Part shown: positions 41,201 through 54,233 of the stretch, piece by piece
How positions within the stretch are numbered: position 1 is the stretch's first letter
How the letters are laid out: every line of letters begins with the position of its first letter
Assembly (NCBI GenBank): GCA_002633005.1
Contig: NMRA01000086.1
Coordinates: forward strand, 186,001 to 250,000
From: Phoronis australis
Lineage: Eukaryota; Phoronida; Phoronidae
Direction: 5' to 3'
Length of the DNA: 64,000 nt
Notes under the pieces: generated by a model
The model's database searches: none
Told to the model about the DNA's origin: nothing
Seen by the model: the letters and a program-made list of their open reading frames with translations, nothing else
Position numbers and translations under genes: made by a program

Positions 41201-44200
41201 TTTGCTTGCTGTGTCTTTGAAGTTTGAGCCTATGGGTCACTTTAATTAGCTGTGACAGGTTTTAACCTCGCACCGTTCTCATTCTCTGTGATGTTTTGTA
41301 GTGATGTTTTGTTGTTTTGCTCTACAAACTTAATGACTACCATTTGGCAACCATTGACTGGTTTTCATGAGTAAACGTTAGCTGGCTTTCACAAGACATC
41401 AAATCCAGATTGCATGCCAGTGTCATTGGAAAGTGCATTATGTTAACCAATCAGTTTTACTAGTGCTTGCACCATGTTTCAGCTGTGACATCATACTCCA
41501 GCTGACTGAGCTGTTTGAAAAGATGGGGCTACTCTCAAAAACGCAGTGTGCCAAGTTATCAGAAAGAAGGTAAAGTTCATCTCATTAGCCTTGTACTTGT
41601 ATTTTGTTCAAAATTCCATTTACTTCCAGATTGTGTTGTAGTTTTTCAATTGTATCACTTGTTTATAAGTTGGCAAAGGTATTGCTCATTCTTTTTTCTT
41701 GGCAGAAATCATCTGTGGCAGGGTTCATAGTAACCAAAACATTCTTGTACAAATTTCTCTTACTAATAGATTGAAATCTATCTCCAGAGCATCGGAATCT
41801 CGAAAACCAAAGACAAATGAAACAAGTGGAGGACAACCAAATGCCAGCCTCATTTTGAAAGCAGAGCCCACTGTCAGTAGTCTGCTTAAGGTATGCTGTG
41901 GCTGTTTTCACTTCACGAAGCATGGTTGAATACCTGTAGTCAGCCACAGTTAGTTCAACCATTAACCTTTGAACATAACAATGGTTCATGCATGCTATGG
42001 ATGTGGGTTAGTGTAGTATTAGGATAGTTGCAAGTAAATTGACAATTTTCATTGATAATTATATGATTTCTAAAAGTATACAATAAGTCGTTGTAAATGG
42101 GCAAAATATGATTTTATTAAATAAATGAGATATTGTTTCAACTGATTATTGAATAATGTTTTACTATGAAATATCTAATTTGTTTCTTGAATTGGCGCAC
42201 TCTTTGGCTTTGATCAATCAGGCAGTGGGCACATGCTTGCCTCAGCACAGCCTTCAGTATGCATGTATTTTGTTATTCGGTCTTACTGTGGTCAACTGAA
42301 AATGGCTAGTGTCCCTCAGTTATATGGAATTATCAGGCACCATGTAATACAGTTGTACTGAAAGTAGCACTAAACAAACTAAATCATGCTAGTGTGTTGA
42401 AGTCCTTTTCCTTTACAGAACCAAGATATGGTCAACAGTCACCTAATCTCCAAGACAAATGAATACCTCCATTGCTGCTATTTTTGAACCTCCCTTACTT
42501 GTAAGGAAAACATGTCAGTGATGGTACAACTTTGAGGTTCAGTAATTTTTATACATGTCATCATTTGCCTTCTTGTTTCAGACTCTGGACACAGACTATG
42601 GGAGAAATCAGGATGCATTATTAGGCGTATTAAGTCACATGTTGTCTGGCAAGAGCTTTGAGTTGATACTTGTAGCTGCAGCAACCACTCACAAACTGCA
42701 AAACTTTGCTGTGAAACTTGTCAAGTAAGTGTATTGTGCTCTCACCGTGCAGGGGTGAAACTCAGCAAGCCAGAGCGTGATTTGTAGTGCGACATAGATG
42801 GAGAAACCTCCATTGGCAAAGCTGAAGTTTTTCTCTTGTTACCATTTTTAGCATTGCATTGACTGTACACGGATGAGCAGGTGATGAGCTCAATCTATCC
42901 CATAACCCTCTAATCTGGAAAATTCGCATCATGCAGTGCAAGCCAAACATATTCTGACAAAATAACCAGAATTCCCTGTCATGCCAGCTAGGCTGGAGCC
43001 GAATTCATCATCAGTGTAGTGTTCCCTCATGACTGAGAGTGAATGGGAGTCGAGGAAAGTTAGTAGGGTAGCTTAGCCATTTTGTAATTAGAATTTTGTG
43101 GCCCTAATAGTTATTATTAGAAGTAGAAATCATGACTGAGAGACGGCATTTTGTCTGATTACTTTCATCTTGTTCTATGTGTCGGTTTATTTGTGAAAAA
43201 GCAGTGGTTGGTGACAACACTGAAGTGTAGTCTTTAGTCCGAATGATGCCATTGTGAAAGACTGGTAATTTTTTATGACAGAGTAATGGTTGCTTTATTG
43301 TGATTTGTTTTAAGGTGTTTACAGGAAGAGTTCTCAACCACAGTACTACCGTTTATTTAGGCCTATGTGAACTGATGCATTTTGTCAAAGTGTTTTGCAA
43401 TAGACGCATGCATCTTAGTTTTATCGAAAGGTACAGCTGGCTATCCCTTTCATACGCACATGTCTTAAAGCAGTACGGTGTTATCTGGTGTGCTCATAAT
43501 CACCTTCTTCATCATCACAATCATCATCGTCGTTAATTTCACCTAGTGTTCTTCAAGATTGTAGGTAGCACTGAACTGTCAGGTCGCGGCCACGGGGCAT
43601 TTTCTAGTGCCTGCAATTCATATACAGGGTATATGTCAGGTTTAGCTCGTTGTTCGAGGAATCTGTTGTAAACAGATGCCAGAAAACTAATTTATTTGTA
43701 TTTTTGAATGAGAAAAGCCATATTTTTACCTACTTTTGATGCAAACCGGTGGCTGTCATTTGCTATCAACCTCTGTCGTCTGCCGTCCAAGAAAGCGGGT
43801 GCGTGAACAAGACTGCAGCTTATTTCTTACTGCTTTCTTCGCTACTCACATGAATGTTATCGTGTTGTTCATAATCGCTGCTGTCATCATCATAATCGTC
43901 GTCGTCGCTGTTCTCCCCATCGTCGTCTTTTTGATTAATTTCGCCAAGTGTCGCTCCTCCGAGCACTCGTTATCACTTTTCGTTTCCTAGTTAATGCTGA
44001 GTTGAATACATTTCAACATCTACCATTTTAAATATAAAAGTTGAGTTTTACTCTCATATTTTAAAATTTTATTCCTCGATTCTGCTCATACAGTATATCA
44101 TATAGATGCATGTGCCAATATATGTCAGCACAACTTCACGTGGGCCTAAATACAGTAGTTTTCAAAATATTAAATTGAATTAAACAAACTTTGCCAAAAT

Positions 44201-47200
44201 TATTTGGCAGTGTAGTCAAACTTTTTCGCAATAATAGAATTTTGTCAAATTGTTGTCAGAGATTAATGTGATGTTATTGTGCCTAGCTGTTAATTGTTTA
44301 TTTCTGTCATGGACTTGTGCAGAAAGTTGTCGTGATTTCAACAACCTTGATAGAGCTGAACCTGTCGAGATTGATTTTAGTAAAAAATAAACAGATATTT
44401 AGTCGTGCTTTTGTGCACTGAAACTTTGTCGAATTTTGCTGTTGTTCAGCCTCTTGAAAATTACCACATGCATCGTTTCTGGTTAAAACACTTAAATGTT
44501 GCCTTAAAAACCCTGTCATGTTTTCATTTATTTTTTCTCTTCTCTTCTCTCATCTAAGCAGTAGTCTTTTGACATTTCATAGATTCAACGAGTTTGCCAA
44601 ACAGGCCGCTGGAGAGACAGGTCGAGCCCCATCCACGAGGGCACTACTGTTTGACATCTCTTTCCTCATGCTATGTCACATGACCCAAACATACGGGATC
44701 GAGGTATGCGTTATTGTTCGATGTTTCTTGTACAAATTTGCTGACCAGCAATTTAAGAGAGTAGTTCTTCAACAACTCAAAATATTTATGGAAGGTTGAA
44801 AAGTAAAAGGTGTTTCTGTAATATTTCTAAACAATGATTTTGCCAAAAAGTTGTTTAGTTGATATTTACCTAGTTTTTCAAATATTAATTTGCATTTTGC
44901 ATAGTTACATTCGTACAATTAATAAGATGAGGACATACATTCACACGCACGCACACACACACACATGTATATGTGAGTTTTTTCATTATATTTATTAGTA
45001 AGCTGTATCAACAATGTAGTTGTTAGTCAAAAATGACCAGCCAGAGTCTCCATTGTTCAGTGTATTCCACAAACTTCTTATTTTTCAGGAGAATGTATTT
45101 TTGAATAATTATTCAGTTCGTGTTCTATATGATTGCAAAAAGTGTTTATATTTAAAGAACACTTTCTGAATCTACAACTGTAAATGAAATTTCTGCACTG
45201 CAACAATGCCCAGTTGAAGACTTTGTTGTCTTTTTAACAATATTCTGAAAATCATCATCTTTCTATTTAGTTAAACATAAACCCCTCTTAGCCAACAACT
45301 AAGCACTAACATGTGACAGAAAATTCCCAGTCACATTACATTAAAAAATATAATATGTTGTAGAGATTCTCTATTTACATTACAGAACAAGGTACATTTT
45401 TCAGGGTCAGATATATGTACTTTAAACAAGAACAAATTGGTAGCCATATTCTGTATTGCAACCATCGTAATGAAGATCCTTCAGTTGATGTTAATGTGTA
45501 ACACACATCTTTAAGATCACTTACCAAACCAGTCTGGGGAACAAATGAAAAAATCTGTTGTCCAATGGAAAAATAAATATAAATAAAAAAATTGTCTGAA
45601 ACTAACTTTTGTTTTGCTTTAGGTAATCACCGAAAACGTGGAGAGCCGAGACTCATTCTTTGCCCAGTGGTCCATCAAATACCTGGGCGATCCTGCTACA
45701 TCGCCCCCTGACATTATGTCTTCTGGGGTTGACCAGGCCAAAGTAGACAGCTTACTGGAACAGGTGGCTTCTGGTGGCCAATGGAAGACTGCTATGACGC
45801 GCTGGCATGACGTCTGCATGAACCTCCCGTTTGTCATACAAGAAGTGGTGAATGCAGCCGAATGTGGCGCCATCTCAAGTGATTCACTTAAGGTTAAATT
45901 GTTATTGACGATATCAAGACTCCATCAAGATTATTTCCTGTTTGTAATTTTGACATATGACGTATCGAGTGGAATGACTTACTAAACAAAACACTTATCA
46001 CAGAAATCTAAGCTTTTCTTTTGCTGTTAATTTAAAAATTGCTTAATCCCTGAGTTTTTTTTACTATTTTCAATTGGTTTTGAATTGTTTGGTATTAAAG
46101 CTAGACAAAATTTTCTCAGTGTTTTCACAAACACATTGAGATCATTGTCATTTGATTGCCAGTGTTTGAAACTTTTCTATGGGAGACCACTTTAATTTTC
46201 TACCATAGTAAGAGCATGCAAGGATGTGTGCAGCTTTGGATTTTTTATATCCAGAGCAAAGATCATGATTCGTTTTGTTACAAAAATTTGGTATGGTTTA
46301 AATTATATATGTCTTATTAACTAAAATCGGCTCCATCGATTTGATATGTACAGACTATTAATTTTTCCATGTGCTGATATATGTAATAAAAACTGCTGAC
46401 TATATTCAATCAAACTGCAGACTATATTCAATCAAGCTGCAGACTATATTCAATAAAACTGCAGACTATATTCAATCAAACTGCAGACTATATTCAATCA
46501 AACTGCAGACTATATTCAATCAAACTGCAGACTTTATTCAATCAAACTGCTGACTATATTCAATCAAACCGCAGACTATATTCAATCAAACTTCAGACTA
46601 TATTCAATCAAACTGCAGACTATATTCAATCAAACTGCAGACTATATTCAATCAAACTGCAGACTATATTCAATTTTGATTTAAGTGTAGGATGATGGCA
46701 GATTCGTATTTTTACTAAACATAGCACTAAAAACTTAGCTTTTCCCTTTAGAATTGGAGAAATCTCAGCTTAAATTACCCCCGCCCCCTCCCCATCTTGT
46801 TAACTAATTCTAATTTGCTGCCGAACAGTTCTGATTTTCATTGTCATTCTCTGTCGTTTGTATCTGAGATCGTCATTATTTCATTTCGCTTTGTTTCCCA
46901 CCTTTTTCTTTGTGTCAAAATTTTCTAATTTGTACCTTCTGTGGCTTTCCTCACATCACCATTCCGTTTGTAATAACTAGACAAATTCAGCAAGATACGT
47001 ATTGTTTGCTCGAGAGCATTATAATATTTTCAGATCATCATGGACCATGTAAAAAGCAGACTCTGTTCCCTGCCAGTGGTGGCCGTAGGTTGGCTTTGCA
47101 CTTACCTAAACACAGTGAGCGAGGCCAACCGGCAGATACCCCTCAACATGATACATCAACTGATGGTCCCATTACAGGGTGACACTGGCAATACTCACTA

Positions 47201-50200
47201 TGCAGAGAGGTGATGCTTTAATAACATTCATTAATTTTTATACTATTTTTTCTCACACACCTTCTTGTAAAAGTACTGTATGAAAGACCTTAAATGTCGA
47301 TTTTTCTCTACTTGTGCTGACTTCAATTTGTTATTGGAAAAGCAGTGTGAGGTCTAACCTCTCATTGAAATTTTCCTGTCCATAGACTTGCAGAACTTGT
47401 GCAAGTAAAATGTGGCAATAGAGGCATTAGACAAAATGCGGTGTATTGCTACTACTGCAAGGGAAAAGGTCTGCACTGTGAACCAGTGCGGAAGGTAGCA
47501 CTGGAAACGGGTGATGTAATAGGGTTTCTTGTTGATATACAGAATGAAGTAACATTCAGACATTTCTATTGTTTGGAAAACAACATTCGTACATTCCTAG
47601 TGGTTCGATGTTGCCAAAAGCCTTTATGAATTACAGCTACTGAAGCAAGTATAAGAACAGACTTATTTGATCCATTCCACCCCACCCAAGCTCTTTGTGA
47701 CACTAAAGATAACATGGCATCAAATATAACAACACAACCATTCACTATATTTTTCCCTCATCCGTTTACAGGCCGTATGTCCAGGACAGACATCCAAACC
47801 AAGGCATGCACACTAACGCCCTCTCATGGGTTTCTGTGTGTTGTTTGGAGACGCATCAGGGATAGAGAGTTTCTTAAAAAATACAAAAAAATAACTGCAG
47901 GTGGTCTGGTCCATATTGTACGAGATGTGTGCAGGCCACTCAGGTGGGCACATTGCCCTGATCACCTGAAACTATTTTTTATGCTTTAGTAATATACAGT
48001 TAAAAAATGGATTGAGGACCTATGATGTTTATTCCATGCAACAATGTCCCTTTAAAACACTGTAACATTATTATCAGGTCGCATTTGATGAACGTTGTTC
48101 TAAAGAAGATGACACAGACGGTGGAGTCAAGCTGGTCCACAGCCAAGCCAGTCACAGACCCACAGTTTCTATCAGAAAATCTCCAGTCAATGTTCAAGTC
48201 AGCTTACAGTAAAACTTGGGTCGACCTAAAAGGAACACGGCTGATGGAACAAGTACTTAGTGTGGCCGGGCCAGATTGGCTGTGCTATAATGTGATCAGG
48301 GTAAGTGATTTATCCTTGTGTGTATCAAAATTCACCCGACACAAGTATGATTATTGAATGCATTCATAGCGGATTAATTGAAATACATTCCTATGAATGC
48401 TGTTGATCAGGTTTGTGTTCTTCATCTTTATCTGATTAATGTCAGAATTGTCGCATACTTCGCATGTTCATCCAAAATGTGACTTGTCGGCTTGTGATGC
48501 ACAATCAGCTGAATCTGCCAGGGGTAAATGGGGGAGATAAGTCTCAATGTCAGCATGTCCGCGACGTTGTAACACTGTAAAACTAAAGCAGTTTTTAAAA
48601 ATCTGAACAATTTATCCATCTGTGGTATAGGTTCACATATCAGTGTCTTTTTAATTGTTTACATTCAATAGACTCACTAATCGTGAAAAGTTTGCAAGCA
48701 GGGCTTTCAAATCCCACAGAGCAATATTGTAGTCAAGACAAAATGGCAAATTGTGAACTTGAATAAATCAAGTTTGTGGTGGTATGTTGAATCTTCGCAT
48801 TGAAACGCCGTTCAGTTCATTTTTTTCATGTGTAATTCGAAATGTTATCTTTTTTTAAAGAAGCAAAACAAGCAGTTCTATTGCAGAACATTGGTTTAAA
48901 CGGCGGTGCTTCGTGGTACTTTAAAGAGACGTTTTGCATGCTTACAAATTTATACATTTAAACAGGAAATAGATATGTTCCTAAAACATTAATCAGTCTT
49001 TGCAGGCCATCTAGCTTACTTGTCTGTCTGTCTCAGTATTAAAAATTGAATTGAATATAATTTTTTATGATCCAGGAAATGCTCAAGTTCAGCCGTATTG
49101 AAGACTTGTCACGTTCATTGTCCCTCGTCTTGTCTGTCCTTCACCTTGACCTTGTGACCCTTGTGCTCAGCCTCCTGCGACATGTCATCCCACTGCTAAT
49201 CCAGCAGCCAATCAAATCGCAGCTGCTTGTCGACCCTAGAGGCTACTTCTTGGCAAAGTTGTGCGTCGCTGCCATAGCCTGTGTCTTGGTGCATAGAAAG
49301 TGGGAGAAAGGTGCGTTGCTAAAGGGTTGTTACGGGTTGGTTGTTTTGAATGGGGAACTGACACCAGCTAAACATTGAATGTGGAGTGAGTACTGTTGAG
49401 ATATGGAAATCTTGGTTCAAAGAAGCTTGCATTGCATTGAAATTTACCACATTGTTGTGTTTTAGTGACAGACAGAATCTTTAAAACATTGTTTTCATAG
49501 TTCTATTTCTTTCTGCTGATCGAATTGTTTTTCAGGCTAACAAAGGTAAAGCCCGTCTGGAGGTTTCAAGAAAACATTCTTTTGTTAACCAAATTTGTTT
49601 GTATTGCCTTCCTCAGAGGCATCAGTCAGTTACTACTTGAAAACACTTCAAATTTGAAGATGTTTTGCAATTATGTTGTGGCCTTAAATGTGCATCGGGT
49701 GCACACAGAAAACAGTTCAAGAACTTCCCAAATCCATAGAATAAACAGTAGGCCTCCATCTCTCATGCATTTCTTCATTTTTCTGGTGAAGCCGGTCCCT
49801 TCAGTTTTCCTGAAGGTGGCACCGTTGAACTGTGGGAGGGGCTGGATGAAAATCGGATGTAAATTTGTTACAGATCAGAAACCCTCGGTGAAGTGTAGAA
49901 GGAAACGAACTCGTGTTGAATATGAAGTGGAAGAAACGGAGACGGATCAGCCGAGTAAAGTACGCAAGCTTCAACCAACTGAAGAGGTGTCCTTCCACTC
50001 TGAGGGATTCAACATGGGTAAGGTTTGAAATAATGGTTTATCATGATGCCCAATTATTTTGATTTTTACACAGAATCACAATGAAAACATGATTACAATA
50101 TTATTTCACTTGGTGTTTCGTTTACTGTTCTCTGTAGAAAATAAGTAATATTTGTGATTAATAAATCACCAGAGAATAACATCAGTGTGACAATAGCTTG

Positions 50201-51624
50201 CGATCACTGGAACAGTTCTTTACTAGCATTTAGTAGCAGCCATCAATTTAAATGCTATTACATTCAGACACTACTGTAGTTATTAGGAACAGTGTACTTG
50301 CTATGTGTTGGTATGTTGCTAACATTTCAACACTGATAAGGTATGAACTCGGGAGGTCACTCATATTGACAAGGTGCCCTCAGGCGTGTACCAAAAATTG
50401 ACGAGAGATCCCCTATTGTGGGACCCAGGTCTGCCGATTCCCAACCCCTTTTGCAACGTAGATTTTTTCTGCCTTGTGGGGATGAAATGGAAATTTAGGG
50501 GCCTGTTGGACTCTGCGTGGATCCTGCCAAGCTTTCTGAAAAAGTACCACCTACCCGTATTTTTTGATACGCGCCTGCGGACACCTTGTCAGTGAGTGAC
50601 CCTTTGGGTGCATGCAGTAGTAGTCCATATATTCTCCTCTCATTTGTAGACTTGCTGTCTGCCAGTGCCGGAGTAGATCAGGTCCCGAAGTATGACACTC
50701 ATGACCCTCTGAACCGTGCCATGGCTGGCCTATTCCGGTTGTTCGATGCAATAGTTGACGTAAAGACCACCAGTCACGTGACCTGTTTCGTGATGAACTT
50801 CATGAAGGAGGCCATCAAAGCTGGACCAGACACCAGTGGATACATACTGCAGTTTGTCATGCCCAGTTATAGTCTGGTAAGTGGAATTACGTTGTACTGT
50901 CAACATTTTGATTAGTGTGGTTTGGCTATTTTAAAATAAATCATATTTACAGTAAATGTCCGCACATAAAGAGACTTGTTTATAAGATGGAACCACTTCT
51001 CATATGAAAGTCACAATATTCAGCATTTGCCTAAATATGACAAGAAACCAGACAAAACCTCTGAAGGCATTTTCATCTCGTTTTATACATGTTGCCACTA
51101 ATGAAGCTCATTACATTCATATTCCTTATCATTGGGTTTTGGATGTTGTATTAAAAGGGAACTGTATTTTATTCTGCATAAATTCTGGATAGTTTTCTAT
51201 GAATTGTTGATTAATTTCACAAATAATTCAACACCAAAAATTAAACTTATGTTCTCTAACGAAGCTCAAAAAATTACCGGCTTGGAGCGCTGCTTAGTCT
51301 CGTGACGTATTTGGCGGGGGCAAAGTCACTNGTCGTATTAAGGCTATACCCGACGATTACCTATGTCATTAAACAGTGTAGTATTTAAGAGTTTATTGTA
51401 CAAAGCATTGTAATCATTCGATATATTATTTGTAAAGCATGTGCAACATAACCCTACAATAAAAAACATTTTATTTTCAGATAAGCAAGCTATCCAGAAA
51501 GATGCCGGATTCATTTACAGAAGGAGAGGTGTTGAAACTATGCGACACATCAGTGCAGGGTGGCCGAAAGGCTGCAGTGAAAATACTGTGTGACATTCAG
51601 AGGATGAATGCTCTCCACTCTTAA
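35281..51624 (+). CDS. MED24: Mediator complex subunit 24 (MED24)
   Basis: MED24 belongs to the Mediator tail and links activators to RNA polymerase II in the nucleus. Exons: 35259-35416 (ATG 35281), 36204-36286, 38465-38635, 39156-39267, 39604-39757, 40114-40227, 41058-41185, 41483-41569, 41788-41890, 42582-42724, 44583-44703, 45623-45892, 47034-47209, 48078-48300, 49076-49310, 49874-50017, 50650-50876, 51481-51624 (TAA). Family blocks seen: NIKSLVIRAWRERWTD at the N terminus, PNSLILSYL, DELKWAAFTFLK, LKAEPTVSSLLK, LLGVLSHMLSGKS, RALLFDISFLMLCHMTQTYG, a basic stretch (CRRKRTR), DPLNRAMAGLF, and a short C terminus. About 923 residues are accounted for, against nearly 990 in vertebrates. Phases agree everywhere except between the second and third exons, where one exon is missing. 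No in-frame stop occurs in the exons. Confidence 0.95.
35790..36005 (+). mobile_element. Dispersed repeat family B, copy 3
   Basis: GTGATCAGACAAAATAACC at the left, GGGGGCAGAATTGTAATTAC, TTAATTCCCCTTCATTCTGG, and GAATTCTGGGTCATTTGGTC at the right. It lies in MED24 intron 1-2. Confidence 0.65.
36952..37314 (-). other. Unrecognised 120-codon open frame inside a MED24 intron
   Basis: Opens with ATG, is hydrophilic, and runs to a TGA without low-complexity sequence (KVFKLEHRLQHTGRGKHLKQ near residues 23-42). I recognise no family and see no splice partners. It may be a nested intronless gene, a retrocopy piece or chance. Confidence 0.2.
38090..38464. repeat. Degenerate tandem repeat ending at a MED24 splice acceptor
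   Basis: Blocks like CCCATGTATGGCCC, GCCTGTCTCATGCCTGTACC and CTACTACACA recur about every 90-110 bp. The last unit supplies the acceptor (CTACTACACACAG) for the exon at 38465. Confidence 0.7.
42945..43190 (-). mobile_element. Dispersed repeat family B, copy 4 (inverted)
   Basis: AACCAGAATTCCCTGTCATG, GGAGCCGAATTCATCATC and TTTTGTGGCCCTAATAGTTA, then GTCTGATTACTTTC. Same family as 8367, 33520 and 35790. Confidence 0.65.
43490..43990 (-). other. Two related acidic coding-like segments in a MED24 intron (possible transposon remnant)
   Basis: On the minus strand, about 43490-43545 reads LGEINDDDDCDDEEGDYEH and about 43870-43955 reads LGEINQKDDDGENSDDDD. These are two diverged copies of one acidic sequence about 380 bp apart. 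Acidic N-terminal regions of this kind occur in several DNA transposase families; no catalytic region was found. Confidence 0.35.
44940..44966. repeat. Short CA-type microsatellite
   Basis: CACACGCACGCACACACACA in the MED24 intron following exon 44583-44703. Confidence 0.8.
46393..46674. repeat. 22-bp tandem array, about 13 copies
   Basis: Unit CTGCAGACTATATTCAATCA plus two bases, with strict 22-bp spacing and few substitutions. It lies in the MED24 intron before exon 47034. The open frame through it is an artefact of the period. Confidence 0.97.
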
Positions 51625-54233
51625 CCTCCGTGTTGTGATGAGACTTGAAACACCACAGATCAAGTATGAAGTTGGTTTAAGACTGGGAGATGAAATGTCC
51701 TTGACCTACTCGCAGGCAGCACTGTGTTGGTCTTTTGCATCTGGTCGATTGCTGACATCAAAGCCAATGTTAGAGGGGTGCTTAACTGATCAGATGTTCA
51801 TGTTAAATTCTTATCCGAAGCGCTGTAGAATTTAAAAATTTACAATGCTTATCCGATCTTGAGTTGTTGCTGAATGGGTCAGCTATTCAAGTGAACTCCC
51901 CGGCAAGGAACCATTTTGAAATTTCTAATTTTAGGCCTGGCCAACCCCAAGAAACTGAAGTGTTTTCTTGCGTCACTGACTTCAATGTTCTTGTTGGTAA
52001 CGGAAATAGAGAATTGTAGCATGTTAAGGAATGTTATGACTGATTCTGTGTGCTTTTAAAAATTAAAAGTGGCTTAATTTTTGGCCACTATTTACTGAGG
52101 AAAGCATTTTTATTTATGCGCTGTAGCAACAGATTGTCTTGGCATTGCTCTGCAACTTCTCAATCACAGTTGTAAAGTTAGAACTCTGGGCGTTTCGCTA
52201 ACCTGAATAAATGTGTTGAATGTTGTTGCATACTTGTACACATGTAAGATTCTTTAGCAAAAATAAACTGCTGTTTCTGGCATGGGCGGAAGTCAGTTTG
52301 GATTGCATCTCTGGCGTGAATGTAAAATTTACACATCAAGTTACTGAAAAACCTGCCTTGAATTAAACTGATTGAAATCCTTTTAAAATGGATTAATACA
52401 ATTGCACGATGTTAGTTTTATGTTCCAACAACTTTAATTCTATCTTGTAGTTTACTGGTTTTCTAACATCAGCTGAAGCAAACTATTTTTTCTAGATTTA
52501 AAAAACCTCAAATTTTAGTGTTTTCAATGGAATAGGAAAACATTGAAGTCAGATAGTACCTTATTGACAGTTCTGTATAGCTAGCTAAATATCCACTATT
52601 TAACTCGGCAAAAGTATTTATTTTCTTAAATTTTGTAGAATTTCACTTCCGACTTTACACCAGTTAGCCACTTAGGTCACGTGACCTCGCAATTGGAAAA
52701 ATTTAGCCAAAAACACGGTACATTCAGAGCAAAACAACCAAATCAATAACATGACCAAGTTATGTAAGATAAAACTTTTCAAGATAAAATCTCAAAAATG
52801 TCAATACTTTTTCCTGAATTATCGTTTTGTTTTTATTTAAAGATTTTTCATGAAAATAATATGTTCTATTTTCGATAGCCCCTCGATGCAAAAGTGGAAC
52901 ACTTTAAAAACAATTTATAACACCGTTCTGTAGAACAGTGTACAATGCATAGTATCTGAAAGTTTGATGTGAATCCGACCAGCCATTTGTGAGATACGAT
53001 TCCAAAACTGGATTTTTCTAGAGTTCACATAACCTTAACTTCGCCAACTTCTTTTTGAAGTGTTTTAGCTCCTACAACATCAGTCACATAAGAATGCACC
53101 AATTTCAGTTGATGGCCATTATGTTATGTCTTGGGAGTGTGAATTAAGTTGCTGTGAACAATCTTAAGACCAAAAGTTTATTTTTCATAAATTGAAATTT
53201 CCGTCAACCAATGTCTGCACTAGGGTTTGTCTACTATTTAGCATAATGTTGTAAAATCATTAAATGCCAAAATAATAAAAATTAATGCAAAACCACCATT
53301 TTTCTAAGTATTTGTGATTTAAAAAATCAAATGATTCGTTAGTCAATGACTTGATACATGGTAAACTGTCAAACACCTCTAAGTGATGTAATAAAACGCA
53401 TGAAATTTTATAAACCAAATTTTTTATATTTTTAATAAAGTGTTTTTCAGCTTTCATGCCATGTGGGTAGAAATGTCTCTACTGCTGCTTAGATCTACAT
53501 TGATTTACAGTGCAAAATACTACACATAGTGTACATATAAGTTCTCTACGTTCTTTCGTTGTTCAATGTTTTTGCGAGTTTCTAATAAATTACAGTGTTC
53601 CAAATTCAAATCATGAGGACATGCACATTTCATACCATTTGAGCAACAGGATGCGGCTTGTATGCACCACACACATGCATTCTTCCAAACTCCTAAGTCT
53701 GTTTTCCAGATTTTCCAGAGACACAAAGTGAACTGTTGCACACTCTTAAAGATTAAGAGTTGTATTCTGAACCACGACAAACCAAATACTCTAAACCAAA
53801 ATGCCATGGCCAATTACAATAAACTGTGTAGTAGAAATTTAAAGTTCACCCGACCACCATATACAATGTTTTTACAATGTCACCATCCTTGGATACTACT
53901 CAGTAGCACTATGTATTCAGTGAAATTAATGTGGGGCAAACGTACTGCTGCAGTTAAAAGTGTTGTGAGATTGGTCACTTTCCTTTGCAAACAAGGTATC
54001 TGATTCTGCAATGGTGCTTCATGATGCTGTCAGACACTTTTTTATGGGTACTAAATAAACAACCGAGTAAAGCTGAAGTTGTCTTGATAGTGAAACGGTG
54101 GCGCTTTTTAAAAATACTTAAAGTCTCCAATGTCAAACACTAAAGAAGTAACGTATATGTTCGTCACATCACATAAATAACAATTTTCATCGTTTTTCTT
54201 GTCATCCAAACTTTAATAGTTTGTAACCAAGTT
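51625..54233. other. Convergent intergenic region between MED24 and the DNAJB6-like gene
   Basis: The left part is the MED24 3' UTR, with AATAAA at 52206 and again near 52262. Bases 52650-53180 are a family A repeat. Short open frames at 53510-54003 on both strands overlap, look like no known protein, and may belong to the DNAJB6-like 3' UTR or a repeat. Confidence 0.5.
52650..53180 (+). repeat. Dispersed repeat family A, second forward copy
   Basis: TAGGTCACGTGACCTCGC, AAAAATTTAGCCAAAAACAC, GGTACATTCAGAGC, then 'gataaaatctcaaaaatg' and 'gtgagatacgattcc', parallel to 17470-17900 and to the short copy at 8130-8290. Confidence 0.55.

Noticed and set aside
46371-46553. + strand frame with repeated IKLQTIFN-like units
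   Set aside because: Translation of the 22-bp tandem array in an intron.
47714-47989. 91-codon + strand frame in a MED24 intron
   Set aside because: No family resemblance, and flanking MED24 exons splice across it in phase.
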